The translations under genes and the position numbers were made by a program. The notes under the pieces were generated by a model. It made no database searches. It saw nothing but the letters and a program-made list of their open reading frames with translations, and was not told the origin of the DNA. A stretch of 28,242 nt of DNA from Gnetum montanum (Eukaryota; Streptophyta; Gnetopsida; Gnetales; Gnetaceae): the NCBI GenBank assembly GCA_015680685.1, contig MNCI01002028.1, positions 1 through 28,242 on the forward strand, in the 5' to 3' direction. The first letter of the stretch is position 1, and every line of letters begins with the position of its first letter. Shown in pieces: positions 1 through 12,099 of the stretch.

Positions 1-559
1 GGCAACCAAATCCATACACGTACTATGTTCATCAACTTACCTCTCTAAGAAGTTCTACAAGTCATACCTCATTTTAGCATCACTATTACCCTCTAGAGTC
101 CCACTAAACACATTCACCATCTAGTTGAGGGGAGAACCCATATCCATATCCATACCAGCCTCCACATTCATCTGCACATACACCTCCATCTTTAACCTAG
201 TTACCTCCTACTCCATGTATGTAGGGTAAGATTCCTCCATAGCCATAACAACAAAACTCTATGAGGGCTATACACTCACAACTAGGTTTTTAGTTGAGTG
301 GTCTAGATAATTGATCCAAGAAAAGACCTTTCTTTTGACCTAACAGTCCTTACAATGTAGTTTGGTTGATCAACCTACATCTCCAATACCCTCATCCTTT
401 GCATCAAATACCTTCAAGTGTCCTTCAAACCAAGTGTTGCCTTGGATTTGCATTGTAATGCTAACTCATGTTGTTTCTAACTAGATTAAGGTTGGCAATC
501 TTTCCATAAAAAGATCTAACCCATGAAGTCCACTCATTTACTTGTAGATCACTAGACAT

Positions 560-960
560 GAGCCATGCAAAGCTCTTCTTGACTCTAGTTCCAGAGTTAA
601 TATCATCTTCCATGACATGTATAAGGCCTAAAGCCTAGCACCTCTTAAGAAGAGCAACATTCATCTAGAATTAGAAAATCAGTTGATTACTATCCCTATA
701 GGATTAGTAGAGGTCATTGTAACCATAGTTTGTGGGTGGTCCTATCCTACTAATTTTTTGGTGATTAAGGTTGAGAACTACAAAAGTGACTTCCCCATCA
801 TTATGGGAAGAGCTTTGTTAAGCATAGTTGATGCATGCATGGGCATAAGGGACTTATCTCTAGAAATCTCTAAAGAAAATAAATTGGGCAAGATACAGAA
901 GAAGTGTATTCTATGCATCATGTATAGCGATAATGGGTGAAATTGTGTGTAAAAGATTTG
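560..960 (+). pseudogene. Aspartic protease remnant of element A
   Basis: In frame with 683-940, the translation runs from LDSSSRVNI (from about 578) through a beta-rich stretch to the FPIIMGRALLSIVDA phrase near 793-837. The second phrase is the usual retropepsin flap-to-C-terminus signature (xIIMGRxxL). The first occupies the active-site position, where retroviral-type proteases have D-S/T/F-G. Here it reads D-S-S, and the copy in element B reads D-F-G, so A has probably lost the catalytic glycine. A TAA near 630 interrupts the frame where B has a tryptophan codon. In a living element this enzyme would cleave the Gag-Pol polyprotein. The assignment is by motif and by comparison with B, and the edges are approximate. 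Confidence 0.65.
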
Positions 961-1499
961 GTCGATCAAAAGTGCATACATTAAAGCATGCAATTAGTTT
1001 GCACAAAAAATTAATATTCAAAGGTATTTTTACATAGTAGCTACAAAACAAGAAGGCACCTAGTGGCTAATAGCTAACTCAGATAGTAGCACATTATGCA
1101 TGGAACCAACTAAGAGCTTAACATATGCTTATGTTGAAGGCATGGACAAAAGTGAACAAGTTCATTTCCAACTCTTTGATGAAGATGATGATACTTGTTG
1201 CAGAGAGTTGGAAATTCTTGGAAAATTCAAGTAGGAGCCTCTATAGCTAAGAGCTTTACTAGTTGACATGGAATATCCATTTTTGAACAATGATCATCTG
1301 GTCATAATTAATGTCAAACATGCTCTTGAACAAAAAGAAAATTTATTGAAGGTAGTTAAAAAATGGCCAATAGCCTTTGCTTGGTCATATCTTGAGCTGG
1401 TTGGAATTAATTCAAGGATATGCTAGCATCACATTTGCATTGACCTAGCCATGAAGCCTAGAAGGTAGTCATAGAGGTGGTTGAACCCCAAATTGAAGT

Positions 1500-2730
1500 A
1501 GATTGTCAAAGAGGAAATTGAACAAGTCCTCAACATGGGGTTCATCTATCTCATCGTGGATAGTGAGTGGGTTAGCCCACTCATAATTATGCCAAAGAAG
1601 GGTAGCAAATGGTGGGTTTGCATTAATTTTAGGCTATTGAATATGGTAACATTTCAAGATCATTTTTCTTTGCCATTTGTGGATCAAGTATTGGATACCA
1701 TATGTAGGCATTTTTATTATAGCTTCTTAGATGGTTATAGTGGCTATAACCAAATCCAAATTATGCTAGAAGATCAGGCCAAGACAACATTCATGAGTTC
1801 TTGGGGGACTTTTACATATTATAAGATGCCATTTAAACTATGCAATCTCCCTAAAACATTTCAATTCTTGATTCTTAGTATGTTCCAATAGTAGATTGGT
1901 AGTGGTGTTGAAGCCTTCCTAGATGACTTCTCCACCTATGGAGCTACATTTGGGTAAGCCCTGGACTGCCTGGAGCAAGTATTGAAGAGATGTGTTGAGA
2001 GACAAACTTGTGGATCAACTAGAAAAATAGTCATCTATGGTCTAAAAAGGCATTGTGCTAGGGTACCAAATTTTGCAAAAATGGATTGAGGTAGACTTAG
2101 AAAAGATAAGGGTTATTCAAGCAATAACACACCAACTAGAGACTGTTAAAGATGTTCTATAATTCCTTGGACACACTACCTACTAGCAGCAATTCATGGA
2201 GAATTTTTGTAAGATCATAAAGCCATTGGTAGAGCTTACAAAGAAAGATGCACCTTTCATCTGCACCAAGGAATGTGAATATGCATTCCAATAGTTAAAA
2301 AAAACTCATAGAAACACTAATCCTATGAGCACTAGATTGGTCTAGACCCTTCCATATCATGATAGATGCATCTAACTATGTTTTGGAAGTAGTCCTCATG
2401 TAGACAGATGATAAGAAATGTCCATATTACGTTCACTACACAAGTCAAAGCATTGTGGAAGCATAGTTAAATTACACCACCATGAGGAAGGAACTAATGG
2501 CAGTGGTGTATGCTCCAAAAACGTTAAGGCACTATGTGCTTGGCTACAAAGTATTTGTAATATAGACCATAGTGCAATCTGCTTCCTTGTGAACAAGGCA
2601 ACAGTGAGCCGTTCTGTCATACGATGGCTTGTGATCTTGTAGGAATTTGATCTCATGATCATAGATCAAAAAGGGATTGAGAATGTGATTTCTGACCATC
2701 TCTCTCACTTAAGATGGGATAATAAGGAGG
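1500..2730 (+). pseudogene. Reverse transcriptase-RNase H remnant of element A
   Basis: The longest open piece (1535-1891) covers the RT fingers and palm: SEWVSPLIIMPKKG, a VCINFRLLN block, DHFSLPFVDQVLD, then LDGYSGYNQI and the WGTFTYYKMPF block. The catalytic xxDD box follows at about 1918-1930 as FLDDFSTYG, after a TAG at 1889-1891. RNase H is recognisable near 2330-2700: SRPFHIMIDASN, then a YTSQSIVEA block with TAG in place of the usual glutamine or glutamate, and HYVLGYKVF. Several frame changes occur between 1940 and 2300. Together these domains would copy the element's RNA into DNA in the cytoplasmic particle. It cannot be functional. Confidence 0.85.
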
Positions 2731-2989
2731 AGGAGAACCCACTCTTTGATTAGTTTCTAAATGAACTCCTCTTTATAGGAGTAATAAGTGAATAAATGCC
2801 CACAAAACCAACATGGTATAATGGCATCCTCACCTATCTTCTCACTCAAGAGATGCCACAAGACTTGGATTTTAGAAAGAGGCAAAAATTCTTCCATCGG
2901 TTCAAATACTTCATGAAAATCAATGGACACCTCTACAAAGTGTGTGTTGATGGCTTGATTCATTGGTGTGTCCTTGACAAAGATCAATT

Positions 2990-4085
2990 GTGCATTCTCT
3001 AAGATGTTCATGAAGGGCCTTGTGGAGGCCACTATGTAGGGAGATGCACGGCCATGAAAATCCTGATGATAGGATACTATTGGACTACAATCTATAGGGA
3101 TGCCCACAAGTTCATCAAATCTTGTGAACATTGTCAACAAAATGGAATGATGATCACTAGTATCGAAGATCCTTAATAGTCGATTCAACCACCAAAACAT
3201 TTCGACATATGAGGCATTGACTTCATGGGTCCCATCACACCCATGTCCAATGTGAAGGCATATATTATAGTAGTAGTTGACTATTACAAAAAATGGATAG
3301 AAGTAGTAGTCATTATTAATTGTACATCATCCATTGCTACTAAATTTATATAAAAAAATATTATAAATAGATTTGGAATGCCACATTTACTAATTTCTAA
3401 TAATGGAACTCATTTCATAGGTGCCACTTTTAGAAAATTAATGCCATGCTTAGGGGTTGAACATAAATTAACAATAGCTTATCGTCCTCCAAGCTAATGG
3501 TCAAGCAGAGATAACCAACAAGGAGACCACAAAAATACTAACATAGACCATTAGAAAATATAGGAAGGATTGGAGTACAAATCTTAACGGTGCTCTCTAG
3601 GCTTATCATTCAACATGGAAACTTCCTATTGGCTATTCTCCCTACCAGTTAGTGTATGGAAAACTTCTAATGCTTCTGATTCAATTTGAGCTTCATACAC
3701 TCAATAGCTTATGATATAAATCTTGACCTAAGTCTAGCACAAAAATAAAGATTAATCATCCTAAATGTGCAAGATGAAAATTGATCAGTGGCCTTATCCT
3801 TGAATGAGGTGAACAAGGCATTCAATAAGCAATTTCATGACCTATGAATACGAAAGATAAAACTTCAACTAGCAGATAAGGTCCTCTACTGGAACCTTGC
3901 ACATGTACCCCAAAAGGAAAAATTCCAAACATTGTGGGAGGGAACTTATATAATTGTTCAAACCTTTTCCTCTAGGACCATGATAATCTATAAATCTAAA
4001 ATCTTGAATAAAGGTAGTTGGTTAACATCCAACAAGTAAAAACTTTCCTCGAACCTAGATAGGTTAGTGCAATTACCACCTTGAT
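2990..4085 (+). pseudogene. Integrase remnant of element A
   Basis: An H2C2 zinc-binding N-terminal domain is visible at about 3003-3145 (HEGPCGGHYVGR, then CEHCQQNG). The DDE core follows at about 3200-3490 (GIDFMGPITPMSN, IIVVVDYYKKWIE, RFGMPHLLISNNGTHF). The second catalytic aspartate position reads asparagine (ISNNG for the usual ISDNG), so the core is inactive apart from its stops. The C-terminal part, to about 4040, has the KVLYWN and LWEGTYIIVQTFSS phrases, the position of the GPY/F module. Frameshifts occur around 3490-3560. The family inserts the cDNA into the host genome. The copy in B has the same layout. Confidence 0.82.
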
Positions 4086-4136
4086 GGATGGACAATCATG
4101 TTCCATTTTCTTGGACATCCTCCTTGCAACTCAGTT

Positions 4137-4149
4137 GTGGGGGAGATGG
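4137..4149 (+). other. Candidate polypurine tract of element A
   Basis: GTGGGGGAGATGG lies about 50 bases after the decayed pol frame ends. It is conserved at 15581-15593 in element B, although the sequence around it has diverged. A purine run just after pol is where Ty3/gypsy elements prime plus-strand DNA synthesis, and the 3' LTR normally starts right after it. Here I could not match the sequence after it to a 5' LTR, so the role is inferred. Confidence 0.5.
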
Positions 4150-4690
4150 CCATTTGTGTTAACAATCCATATGGCCTCTCAGTTTTTCTACTTTTTTTCC
4201 ACATTTTTCTAATTTTACAAGTTATTTATTTTACAAATTTTTGGATTTTCAAATTTTTTCTAATTTTACACCATTGTTCATACCTTTGAACCTTTCTTGA
4301 TTATTTTACACTTTATTATATATTTTATATTTTACTTTGTTTGGTTTTGTTTTGTTGAAGTGTGATATTTCCTTATTTTTGCTAATAAAATTGCTTTATT
4401 ATCATAGGACACAGTACCATTTTTGCTATTTACTAATGATGGTTTGTGCTTAATGGGTAATTTTTGATGTCTGATTTCTATTTTCAAATTTTGATGTCTG
4501 ATTACTTTGACATTTTTTATTTTTGATGGAATAGGTAGTGAGTCCACATTATCCACCCATCTGATAAACTTTATGCTTTTCCTTGTTCTAGGAATTTGAG
4601 GTCCCTTTCATTAAAGAAACTTTTAATTAATTTATGACCTTGGTAGTTCCAGAATTAGGAAGGATTCAAAAGACTTGTAAAGGGTATTTT
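4150..4690 (+). other. AT-rich 3' flank of element A, shared with B
   Basis: This non-coding, T-rich stretch is shared with 15594-16111 of element B, so it belongs to the element family. It could be the start of the 3' LTR or a spacer between the purine tract and the LTR. I see no gene in it. Confidence 0.5.
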
Positions 4691-5390
4691 TTCAAATTTA
4701 TGAGCTTCAACACCCTCTTCTCATGTTTTCATACTATTTTTGGCCTTTTGAGCTTTCATTTGACCCTAATTTGATTCAAAAACTCCTTGTATTTATCAAG
4801 TTTGACCCAAGTCAATGATCATCAATGGTGGTCAATAGCTACATCGATGAGGCCTCGTCGATGTAGCTGATAGTGTTGATGAAGCCCCATCAACAAGGCC
4901 TTATTGATGCAACCTAAAAACCCTATATATACCATTGAACACTTTGCAATTTTTTGTCATTTGCTCATAACACACTAGGACTTTTTACAATTTTTCAGAG
5001 CCCATAACTTCCTGATTGTTTGTTCAAATCACTCCATTTTTTGATCTTGCACTTACCAAAGGTAAGATATTTATTGTGGAGGCCACAAACCTTAAGGTTT
5101 TCGATGAGAAATTGATGAAATTTTTTGAAAATTTTTCTAACTCCACCAAAGGGTTAATAACCTTAACATATAAACATTAATGTTTTCAATAATTAACCCT
5201 TCCAACAACCTCCAAGATGATTCATTAATGATAACACATACATAAATAATAACTGAAATGATTAAATCAACCATAATCACAACTTAGCTAAGTGTAAATT
5301 TCCTAAAGAGATAAAGGTATCCCAATTGCTTTAAGTTACATAGCGATTGTTAATTCATGGACTCATTGTAATTATGGATGGTACCAAAAC
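4690..5390 (+). promoter_or_regulatory. LTR/U3-like segment with palindrome and TATA box
   Basis: A near-perfect 22-bp palindrome centred on AGGCCT lies at 4842-4863, with a second GATGAAGCCCCATCAAC stretch after it. A TATA run at 4924-4931 follows. The same order, with the phrases AGCTA, GAGGCCT and GCCCCAT and then a TATA box, recurs at about 8455-8540, which suggests two diverged copies of one LTR. An ATG at 5394 starts the decayed gene downstream. I infer an LTR promoter; the exact ends are not visible. Confidence 0.45.
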
Positions 5391-8240
5391 AAAAATGTCC
5401 ACAGGAAGGAGAATCTTCTCAACCACAAGAGAAGTGGCCTAGAGATAGAAGGGGCCAACAAGAACAAGCCTAAGAACCATCAGAGGTAAGCCATGCAACA
5501 GGACCTCTTAGTGAGGAGCTTGAAGTGGAATCTATCCAATAGATTATAGAAGAAGAAGTGCCTACAAAACAATCACATCAAGGAAAAGTGATTGGATTTG
5601 CATCAAGGCTTGAGGTTAATTTGACTCAAGCCTACCTAGACATCATTGAGTCCTAAGAGATCCAATAATTAGTTCTTGAAGAGATCAACTTTAGGCCATT
5701 CCTTGAGAAAGCTCTAATGGATGTCAAGACTCAATTACAGACCTCTCCCATGTGGCCAATAATCACATCCACTCAGGAATGGTACATGGAAGAGACATAT
5801 CTCTTCTAGAGTAATAGAAGGCTAGGGTCCATTATAAAAATAAGGACATTCAAGTGTCCTACTCAGCAGAAGCTATTGCACAAGCACTTGGGTTTCCTAA
5901 GGCCAAGAGGAATTGGACCTAGTGATGCTATGGGATTGATCATAAGGAGTATGATGTGCTCACACTAGCAGAGAAAATTTATTTTAAAATTAAAGCCTAT
6001 TACCTCAATCCAATGATTAGGTCAAGCAAGGTAACCACGTTCTTTGCCTGATCATGCACTATTATAAGCGGGAAATCTTTTGTCAACTTTTCACAACTAA
6101 TCTACTTAGAGATTGAGAAGTGTGTCAAGGAAAATGAATGTGGAACAAAAACCTTGCCATTTTCATGCCTCATCCAAAAAATTTCCAAAAGGGTAGGGAT
6201 TGTTTACTACTCCAAAAATACCATTAGGCATGCTCCTTTGGCCTCATGGTGCAAGATCATGAAAGATAAAATGCCAGCAATGACCCAAGAAGAGGAGCAT
6301 CCACCACTACCACCCACTCAAGAAACAACATTAGAGGCTTGCACAACCATTAAAAATCTACTCAAATTTTGAGAATAGCTTTTGAGCGAACAAGTGCAAT
6401 GTGTAGGAATGAGTGGGCTAGATCCATCTATATACTGACCAATGATGAGTCACCTTAATGAGGTGGCCTGAATAGTTAATCAAATGGAGAGGGATGGTCC
6501 AATTTTCTCTACCCAAAAAATGCAGTTGCCTATGAGGTTGGATTGCAAAGCTTAGGAGGTGATGATGTCCTTATCTAAACACCATCTATTCCCAAAAATA
6601 TCTATGAATGCCACCACCTTCTCAATGTATTTAAAGGAAGGCGAAGGGGTAACTATCTTAGTGATGTAGCACCAAGGGTAGGAAAAAGTGGCTGAAGTGG
6701 TTACTAATCATATTTTTGAAGCATTTAATACACCCATAGTATCTGTACCAGAAATATCTACACTTCAAGATGTACAGAAATCCATAGGCATGATCAGTAG
6801 AAAGTCAAACGTAACCCAACATGAAGAATTGTTGGAACAACTGGTATGAACCAGGTAACTGATTCCAGATATCTTTGATTTTTTGGAAGTTATCACTACA
6901 ACCTAGTCAGAGCTACTAAATACAAGGGGCAAGTGCATTATTCTAGAGGAGCAACTTAAAATGACTCAAGAATGAAATCAATGCTTAGCTATGGAGGTTG
7001 CTAAACTATGTGCCCAACTTGCAAATCTTACTATCCTTAGCCCAAAATTATAAGAGATGAAGCTTTCCAATAACTTCAAGAATGATTGTAGAAGGCTAAG
7101 AAGGAGGAAATTATGACCATCTTCAACTAGTTCATAGTTGAAGCAAAAACATATTTAATTTAGAAGGAGTTGATATAGATGCACCAAAAGAATGAGACCC
7201 TAACCACACCAAATCATCACATACATAATATTGATGCTCAGAAGGATCAAATGCAAGAATTTATTCATCAAAAACAAGAGTACCTTGCCAAGGTAAATAC
7301 TGAATTGAGTAGATTGATCACATAAGATCAAAATCTATCAATAAAGAAAGTGCATGCCTTGTGCCAAAATTTTGCCATCAAGATCATCACCTAGAAGAAT
7401 GAGGCCCTAAAGTTTGAAAAAGTGAAGAATCACTACAAAGACCAGGTTGGCCTACAAAAGGAAGTTAACAAACAATACATTTAGATGGTGAAGGAAAAAA
7501 TGAATGAAGCCCTCCAGTAACTTCAACAAAGAAAAGAAATGTGGTAGCCAATTTTTTATGGGATTGATGCCTACAACAAAGTGGAGATCTACTTAAAGGA
7601 GTTGCAAATCAAAGAAATACTAGAATATATGGAGTTGGCCAATCTTCAATATGCAAACTTGGCAATGTTTACTACTTGATGGCCATGGATAGAATTGGAG
7701 AAGCAAGTGGCTAGCTCATATTTATTATATGAGGCAGAGTTTGAGCATCACAAAGACATCAAGAAAAAGCTTGAGACAAAAAACATTAAACTCAAAGTTC
7801 TCAGAGAATAATTTAGAGATCAATGATCGATCATTGAGAACCTAGCCAAATGAATAAATGACTACCAAGAGTTGAAGTACAAAATCAAGGTATTCAACAT
7901 TGAATGTAAATAATTTGCTACTTGGTCCATCAACATGAAGAAGTAATTTCTAGCAATCTTGTGTCCCTAGGATGTTTCTCTTTGAACCCACATTGGTGAA
8001 GCTGCATGGATGGTGCACGATTTCAAAAGCAAGAAGGAGAAATGAAAGCATTACTGGATGCTTTTTGCCTTCCACTTGAAGTTGCAACAATAGCAGGAGA
8101 GCTACAACCACCTCAATTGTTGCCCATGCATGAAGCTAGTGAAGGTTCCTTGGAACCTTAGGATCCACCACCACCTGGGACCATTTGATCTTCTCCACTA
8201 CACTTCATGCGATCAAGAAACGTATTGTTTAATTTTGAAG
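5391..8240 (+). pseudogene. Decayed non-gag/pol gene, coiled-coil rich
   Basis: This is a long stretch of coding-like sequence on the plus strand with many TAG/TAA stops and some frameshifts. The first third carries phrases such as EEINFRPFLEKAL and TLPFSCLIQKISKRVG (within 6154-6372, the longest open piece). The second phrase resembles the conserved block of plant retroelement-borne 'putative plant transposon protein' or Athila ORF1-like families; that is a resemblance from memory, not a search result. From about 6900 to 7920 the translation is Lys/Glu/Gln/Leu-rich and looks like a long coiled coil. It has no RT, integrase or protease motifs. It is flanked by two LTR-like segments (4690-5390 and 8440-9100), so it may be the sole gene of a non-autonomous element, or an extra ORF of the A/B family. 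Confidence 0.5.
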
Positions 8241-8439
8241 AGTTGTATCATGGTGCTAATTTTATGTCTTGAACACCAATATTTTTTGTAATTTGTTGAT
8301 CTATACAGCTAGGCACTCAATTTTTTATCAAGTTAGTCAATTTTTTTTGTTTGAGAAAAGTCAATCAATAATCCTATAACTTCTTAATTTTGTAAAAGAA
8401 CTCAAGGATGAGTTTCCATTTAGTCATTGGGTAATGACA

Positions 8440-9100
8440 AGTCATGTTTGGTTAGCTATGTTGACGAGGCCTAGTTGACACATCATATCATGCATTAATG
8501 AGGCCCCATTGACACAGTGTTGATTTTCAGCTATAAATATATGCCTACCAGCCACATTTATGGCATGAGAGATTGTAGTTTCAATGAAGCTCATTCAATT
8601 TTCCCATTTGAAATTTAGATGTTTTCTCCCAAGTGCCCATAGTAGGAGTCATTGAGTGTATGGATCTTTATTTAAGCATTATTATACCTGAGCACAACAG
8701 TGTATGCACCAATAAAGATGAACTTTCTTATAAACCTTACAACACTTTGGATAGATTAAATATTTTATTTATGCATTTAATGTTTTCAATTTTTTATTAA
8801 ATGTTTTCAGTTATTTATTAAATATATTTTAGAAATTAAGTTAATGAAGTGATTAAGCAAGATAAATTAAACACATAAGTACAACCACTTTGAGCGTAAC
8901 ACATATTAGCTTGGTAATCCTTGAAGCATTATTGCTTAGTATGCCTAGTAGTGTAGCACTTGGTTGTAGTAGTAGATAGTGAGTTTAGAATGTGTGTGGA
9001 GAGTGGGACCAAATGCTTATGTTAGGACTAGTTAGACATTAGTTGATTAGTTAAATTAAATTAGTTAGTCCAACCACTCTATTTCTCTTCAAGTACCAAA
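8440..9100 (+). promoter_or_regulatory. Second LTR/U3-like segment with TATA box
   Basis: The sequence near 8455-8515 repeats the phrases seen at 4840-4895 (AGCTA, GACGAGGCCT, GAGGCCCCATTGAC), mostly with C/T and A/G differences. A TATAAATA box follows at 8532-8539. Further downstream both copies contain AATGTTTTCAAT. It lies upstream of the element B gag start, as a 5' LTR would. I could not identify LTR ends or a primer-binding site. Confidence 0.45.
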
Positions 9101-9132
9101 ACCATAAAAATATAAAATGATAAAAATTAGAT

Positions 9133-9327
9133 TCCTCAGTTAAACTTAACCATACCAATGTACCTCACAAGTATAATTAGAATGACAATGATTGACCTTA
9201 AGGCAAGATTCACTTCCTAGAGGACTAGTNTCCTCAGTTAAACTTAACCATACCAATGTACCTCACAAGTATAATTAGAATGACAATGATTGACCTTAAG
9301 GCAAGATTCACTTCCTAGAGGACTAGT
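9133..9327. repeat. 97-bp exact duplication around a single N
   Basis: Bases 9133-9229 and 9231-9327 are identical by eye and are separated by one N at 9230. The layout is what an assembler leaves when it abuts two overlapping contigs without merging them. It should be read as one copy, not as a biological tandem repeat. Confidence 0.9.
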
Positions 9328-9578
9328 GTACTAGAAACAATAAAGTCCACGAAATTCGATTGGATCGTGCATGAATGCTTTGTGATAAGTATGGTTGGGC
9401 ATAAGGGTACCTAACTGTCATCATTGGTGTTGTTGATGGGAACTTTGTTTGTTGAAACATGCACTATTTAGGTTTAAGTGAATACCATTAATATCATTGT
9501 ATGAACCTCAAGATCAATATCATTCCTGCTATACATAGTATTATAAAAGAACACTAACATTTTATTGTATATTGTAAA

Positions 9579-11530
9579 ATGTCTTCTTCCCACAAGCATG
9601 AAGATGTTAAACCGCTAGTCCCACAGGAGTGTAAAGTGGTACATACTCATCCAGATGAGTATGGACTAGACTTTACCTTCATCCTACATCAGGATGAACA
9701 ACTATGATGGCATGATATGAATGATAATATTTACTTGCCCTCCAATCGATCTGTGCTCAGGATGCTGTTGCAAAACCTTAAGAAGTTGGGCATAGCATAT
9801 CTTCACAAAGAATATGTTATGGATGGTTATGACACTCTAAACTATTGTCCCACTAAAACACTATGCAAATAAGATCAACATTAGGAGAAGATCCATGAGG
9901 CTATGAAGGGGAAACATTTCACTAATCCCTTGTTCCTAGTAGATCAAGATGATAATGAGGATCCTCCCTTTAAAGGTTCTCAACATGAAGTTTCTCCAGC
10001 CCCTATTATTTGATGACAAGGGTGTGACCTTGAACTTTTGATCCATTATTCATAAACTAGGTTCAGGAAAAAGTGATAGTCAAGGTAGGGACTCAAGCAA
10101 ACACCACAATAGCAAGTGATCTAAGGATGATGACTATAATAAACAAAAAAGTGGTGGTGGACACTATAGTGGTAGTGGCAGTCCACCTTCCTCTTCATCC
10201 TATTCATCTAATAGTTCTCATAGAAGTCCTCATCAAAATAATTATGATGAAGGTGATCAACAAGATAATAATGACCGTGTAGGCCACCAAGACTAAAGAG
10301 GTGGCTGAAACCATCATCGATGTCATCAATGTAGTGATGATGATGAACCTCTATTGGCAACTTGAAGTATGCTCAACTTTGTAGAGGTAGTTGGATCAAG
10401 TGCTTAGACATGAATAATATCCTAAGATTTGAGGGAGGATACAACTTTGATCCAGAAACACATCTACAAGCTTTCCATGATGCATGTGCCTTACAAAACA
10501 TAGAAAATGAGTGGTAGAAACTCAAGCCTTTTCCAAGGACACTCATCAAGGAAGCTAAGAGTTGGTACTAATCCTTAGAGCTAGAATCCATTCACAGATG
10601 GAGTACAATGTTAGAGTTGTTTAATGACAAATACCAAACATACTCCCAAGTGTCTAATCTAAGAAGGAAAACCCTAGGTTAAAAATAGAAAATACATGAA
10701 CCCTTAGATGCCACCATGGGTAAATACTATTCACTATTACATTGATGCCCTGATCATGATTATTCTTAGAGGGAACAACTTCATCGCATCATAGATGGGC
10801 TCATAGCAGAACTAGAAGAACTCTTGTGGTATATGCCCAAGCGAGATCTTTTGATATGAGAGCTCATTAGATCCAAAGGCTAATTAAGTAGGTATCAAAA
10901 GAGGAAGTGAGCTATAAAAAAGGGAAACTACAAAAGAGTATAGTAGGAACCCTTCTATTAGGAAATGGGAGGTCCAATTTTGTGATGAGGAGTCACCACT
11001 TGATGAAGTGGTAAACAGAAAAACCTTGCCCATCCAATAATTTTTTCTTGATGTTTTGGAAAAGGATGATAAATTATGGGATTCTTTGGATGAAAAATTT
11101 AAAATGGCAATGAAGATTACTAAATAATCCAAAGAGAAAAATAGTGATCGTAACTATAGAAGGCAAAAAGAAGCTAAACATGCCTACCAAAGAGGTAACA
11201 ACAAAGCTGCTACCATAGAGAAAGTTGTGGAAACTAACTTTAATGATGAAATAGATTGTGTTATCTATGAATACAAATATCCAAAGGGTTGTTACCCTAT
11301 TCTATCATACTTACAAGAGTCTAGGGTGTATGCATTAAATCCTTGACTAGCATATAGGCAGGTATTTACATAATTGCCTTATCCTCAAGGCAATCCAAGG
11401 AAATTCCACCAGCAACAATAAGCTTACTACCCACGTGGAACTCCTCCACAACCTTATGAACAATACCAACAATGGTACCAATCAGAATCATTAGGAATGC
11501 CACTACCAAGGTAGTAGTACCCTTACAGGC
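9579..11530 (+). pseudogene. Gag remnant of element B
   Basis: A start ATG at 9579 (MSSSHKHEDVKPL) opens an N-terminal region that runs, with stops, to about 10010. A low-complexity stretch (10060-10300) then separates it from a capsid-like block. That block (about 10370-10900) carries the retrotransposon-gag phrases LRFEGGYNFDPETHLQAFHD and WSTMLELFNDKYQ. The tail (about 11380-11530) is rich in Pro, Gln and Tyr (PRGTPPQPYEQYQQWYQ). No CCHC zinc knuckle is visible. In a living element this protein would build the particle that encloses the RNA. Numerous TAG/TAA stops and frame changes make it a pseudogene. Confidence 0.65.
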
Positions 11531-12099
11531 AACCAAATCCATATGGGTACTATGTTCAGCAACCCATCTCCCCTAGAAGTTCTTTAAGTCATACATCATT
11601 TTAGCATCACTATTAACCTCCAGAGTACCACCAAACACATTCACCATCCACTTGAGAAAAAATTCCATATCCATACCATCCTTTGCATCCATCTGCACAT
11701 ACACCTCCACCTTCAACCTAGTTACCTCCTTCTCCATCCATGTAGGGTGAGATTCCTCCACAATTGCAACAATGAAATGCTACAAGCACTATACATTCAC
11801 AATTGAATTTCTAGCTGAGTGGTCTAGAAAAGCGATCTAAGAAAAGACCTTTATTTTGACCCATTAGTACTCTCCAATGCTCACAATCTAGTTTTTCTTA
11901 CCATCTTGCATCTTTAATACCCTCATCCACTACATCAAATACTTTCAAGTACTCCTCAAACCAAATGGTACCACAGATTCATTCTATGATGCTAATTCAT
12001 GTTTTTTTCAACTGGATCAAGTCTAGAAATCTTCCCATGAAAAGATCCAATCTAGGAAGTCCACTCATTTATCTATAGATTGTTGAACATGAGCCATGC

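Larger units (their letters stand above)
1..4690 (+). mobile_element. Element A: decayed Athila-like Ty3/gypsy retrotransposon, 5' end outside window
   Basis: This is the 3' part of an LTR retrotransposon, in the order gag tail, protease, reverse transcriptase, RNase H, integrase, purine tract. That order (integrase last) is the Ty3/gypsy order. The RT block has the phrases LDGYSGYNQI and FLDDFSTYG, which resemble Athila-type plant elements more than chromoviruses. The whole stretch aligns by eye with 11529-16111 (element B), offset about 11,530 bases at the start and 11,444 at the purine tract, so they are two copies of one family. Many stops and several frameshifts show it is long dead. The first base lies inside the gag tail, so gag and the 5' LTR are outside the window. 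Homology to B stops near 4690, where B is cut by element C. Confidence 0.85.

Noticed and set aside
10073-10282. Open frame in the low-complexity region of element B gag
   Set aside because: Its Val/Ile-rich product reflects simple ATT/GTG-type repeats. The neighbouring gag frame is different.
11573-11761. Minus-strand open frame in element B
   Set aside because: It overlaps the gag tail to protease spacer shared with element A, where the frame is not conserved (1-240).
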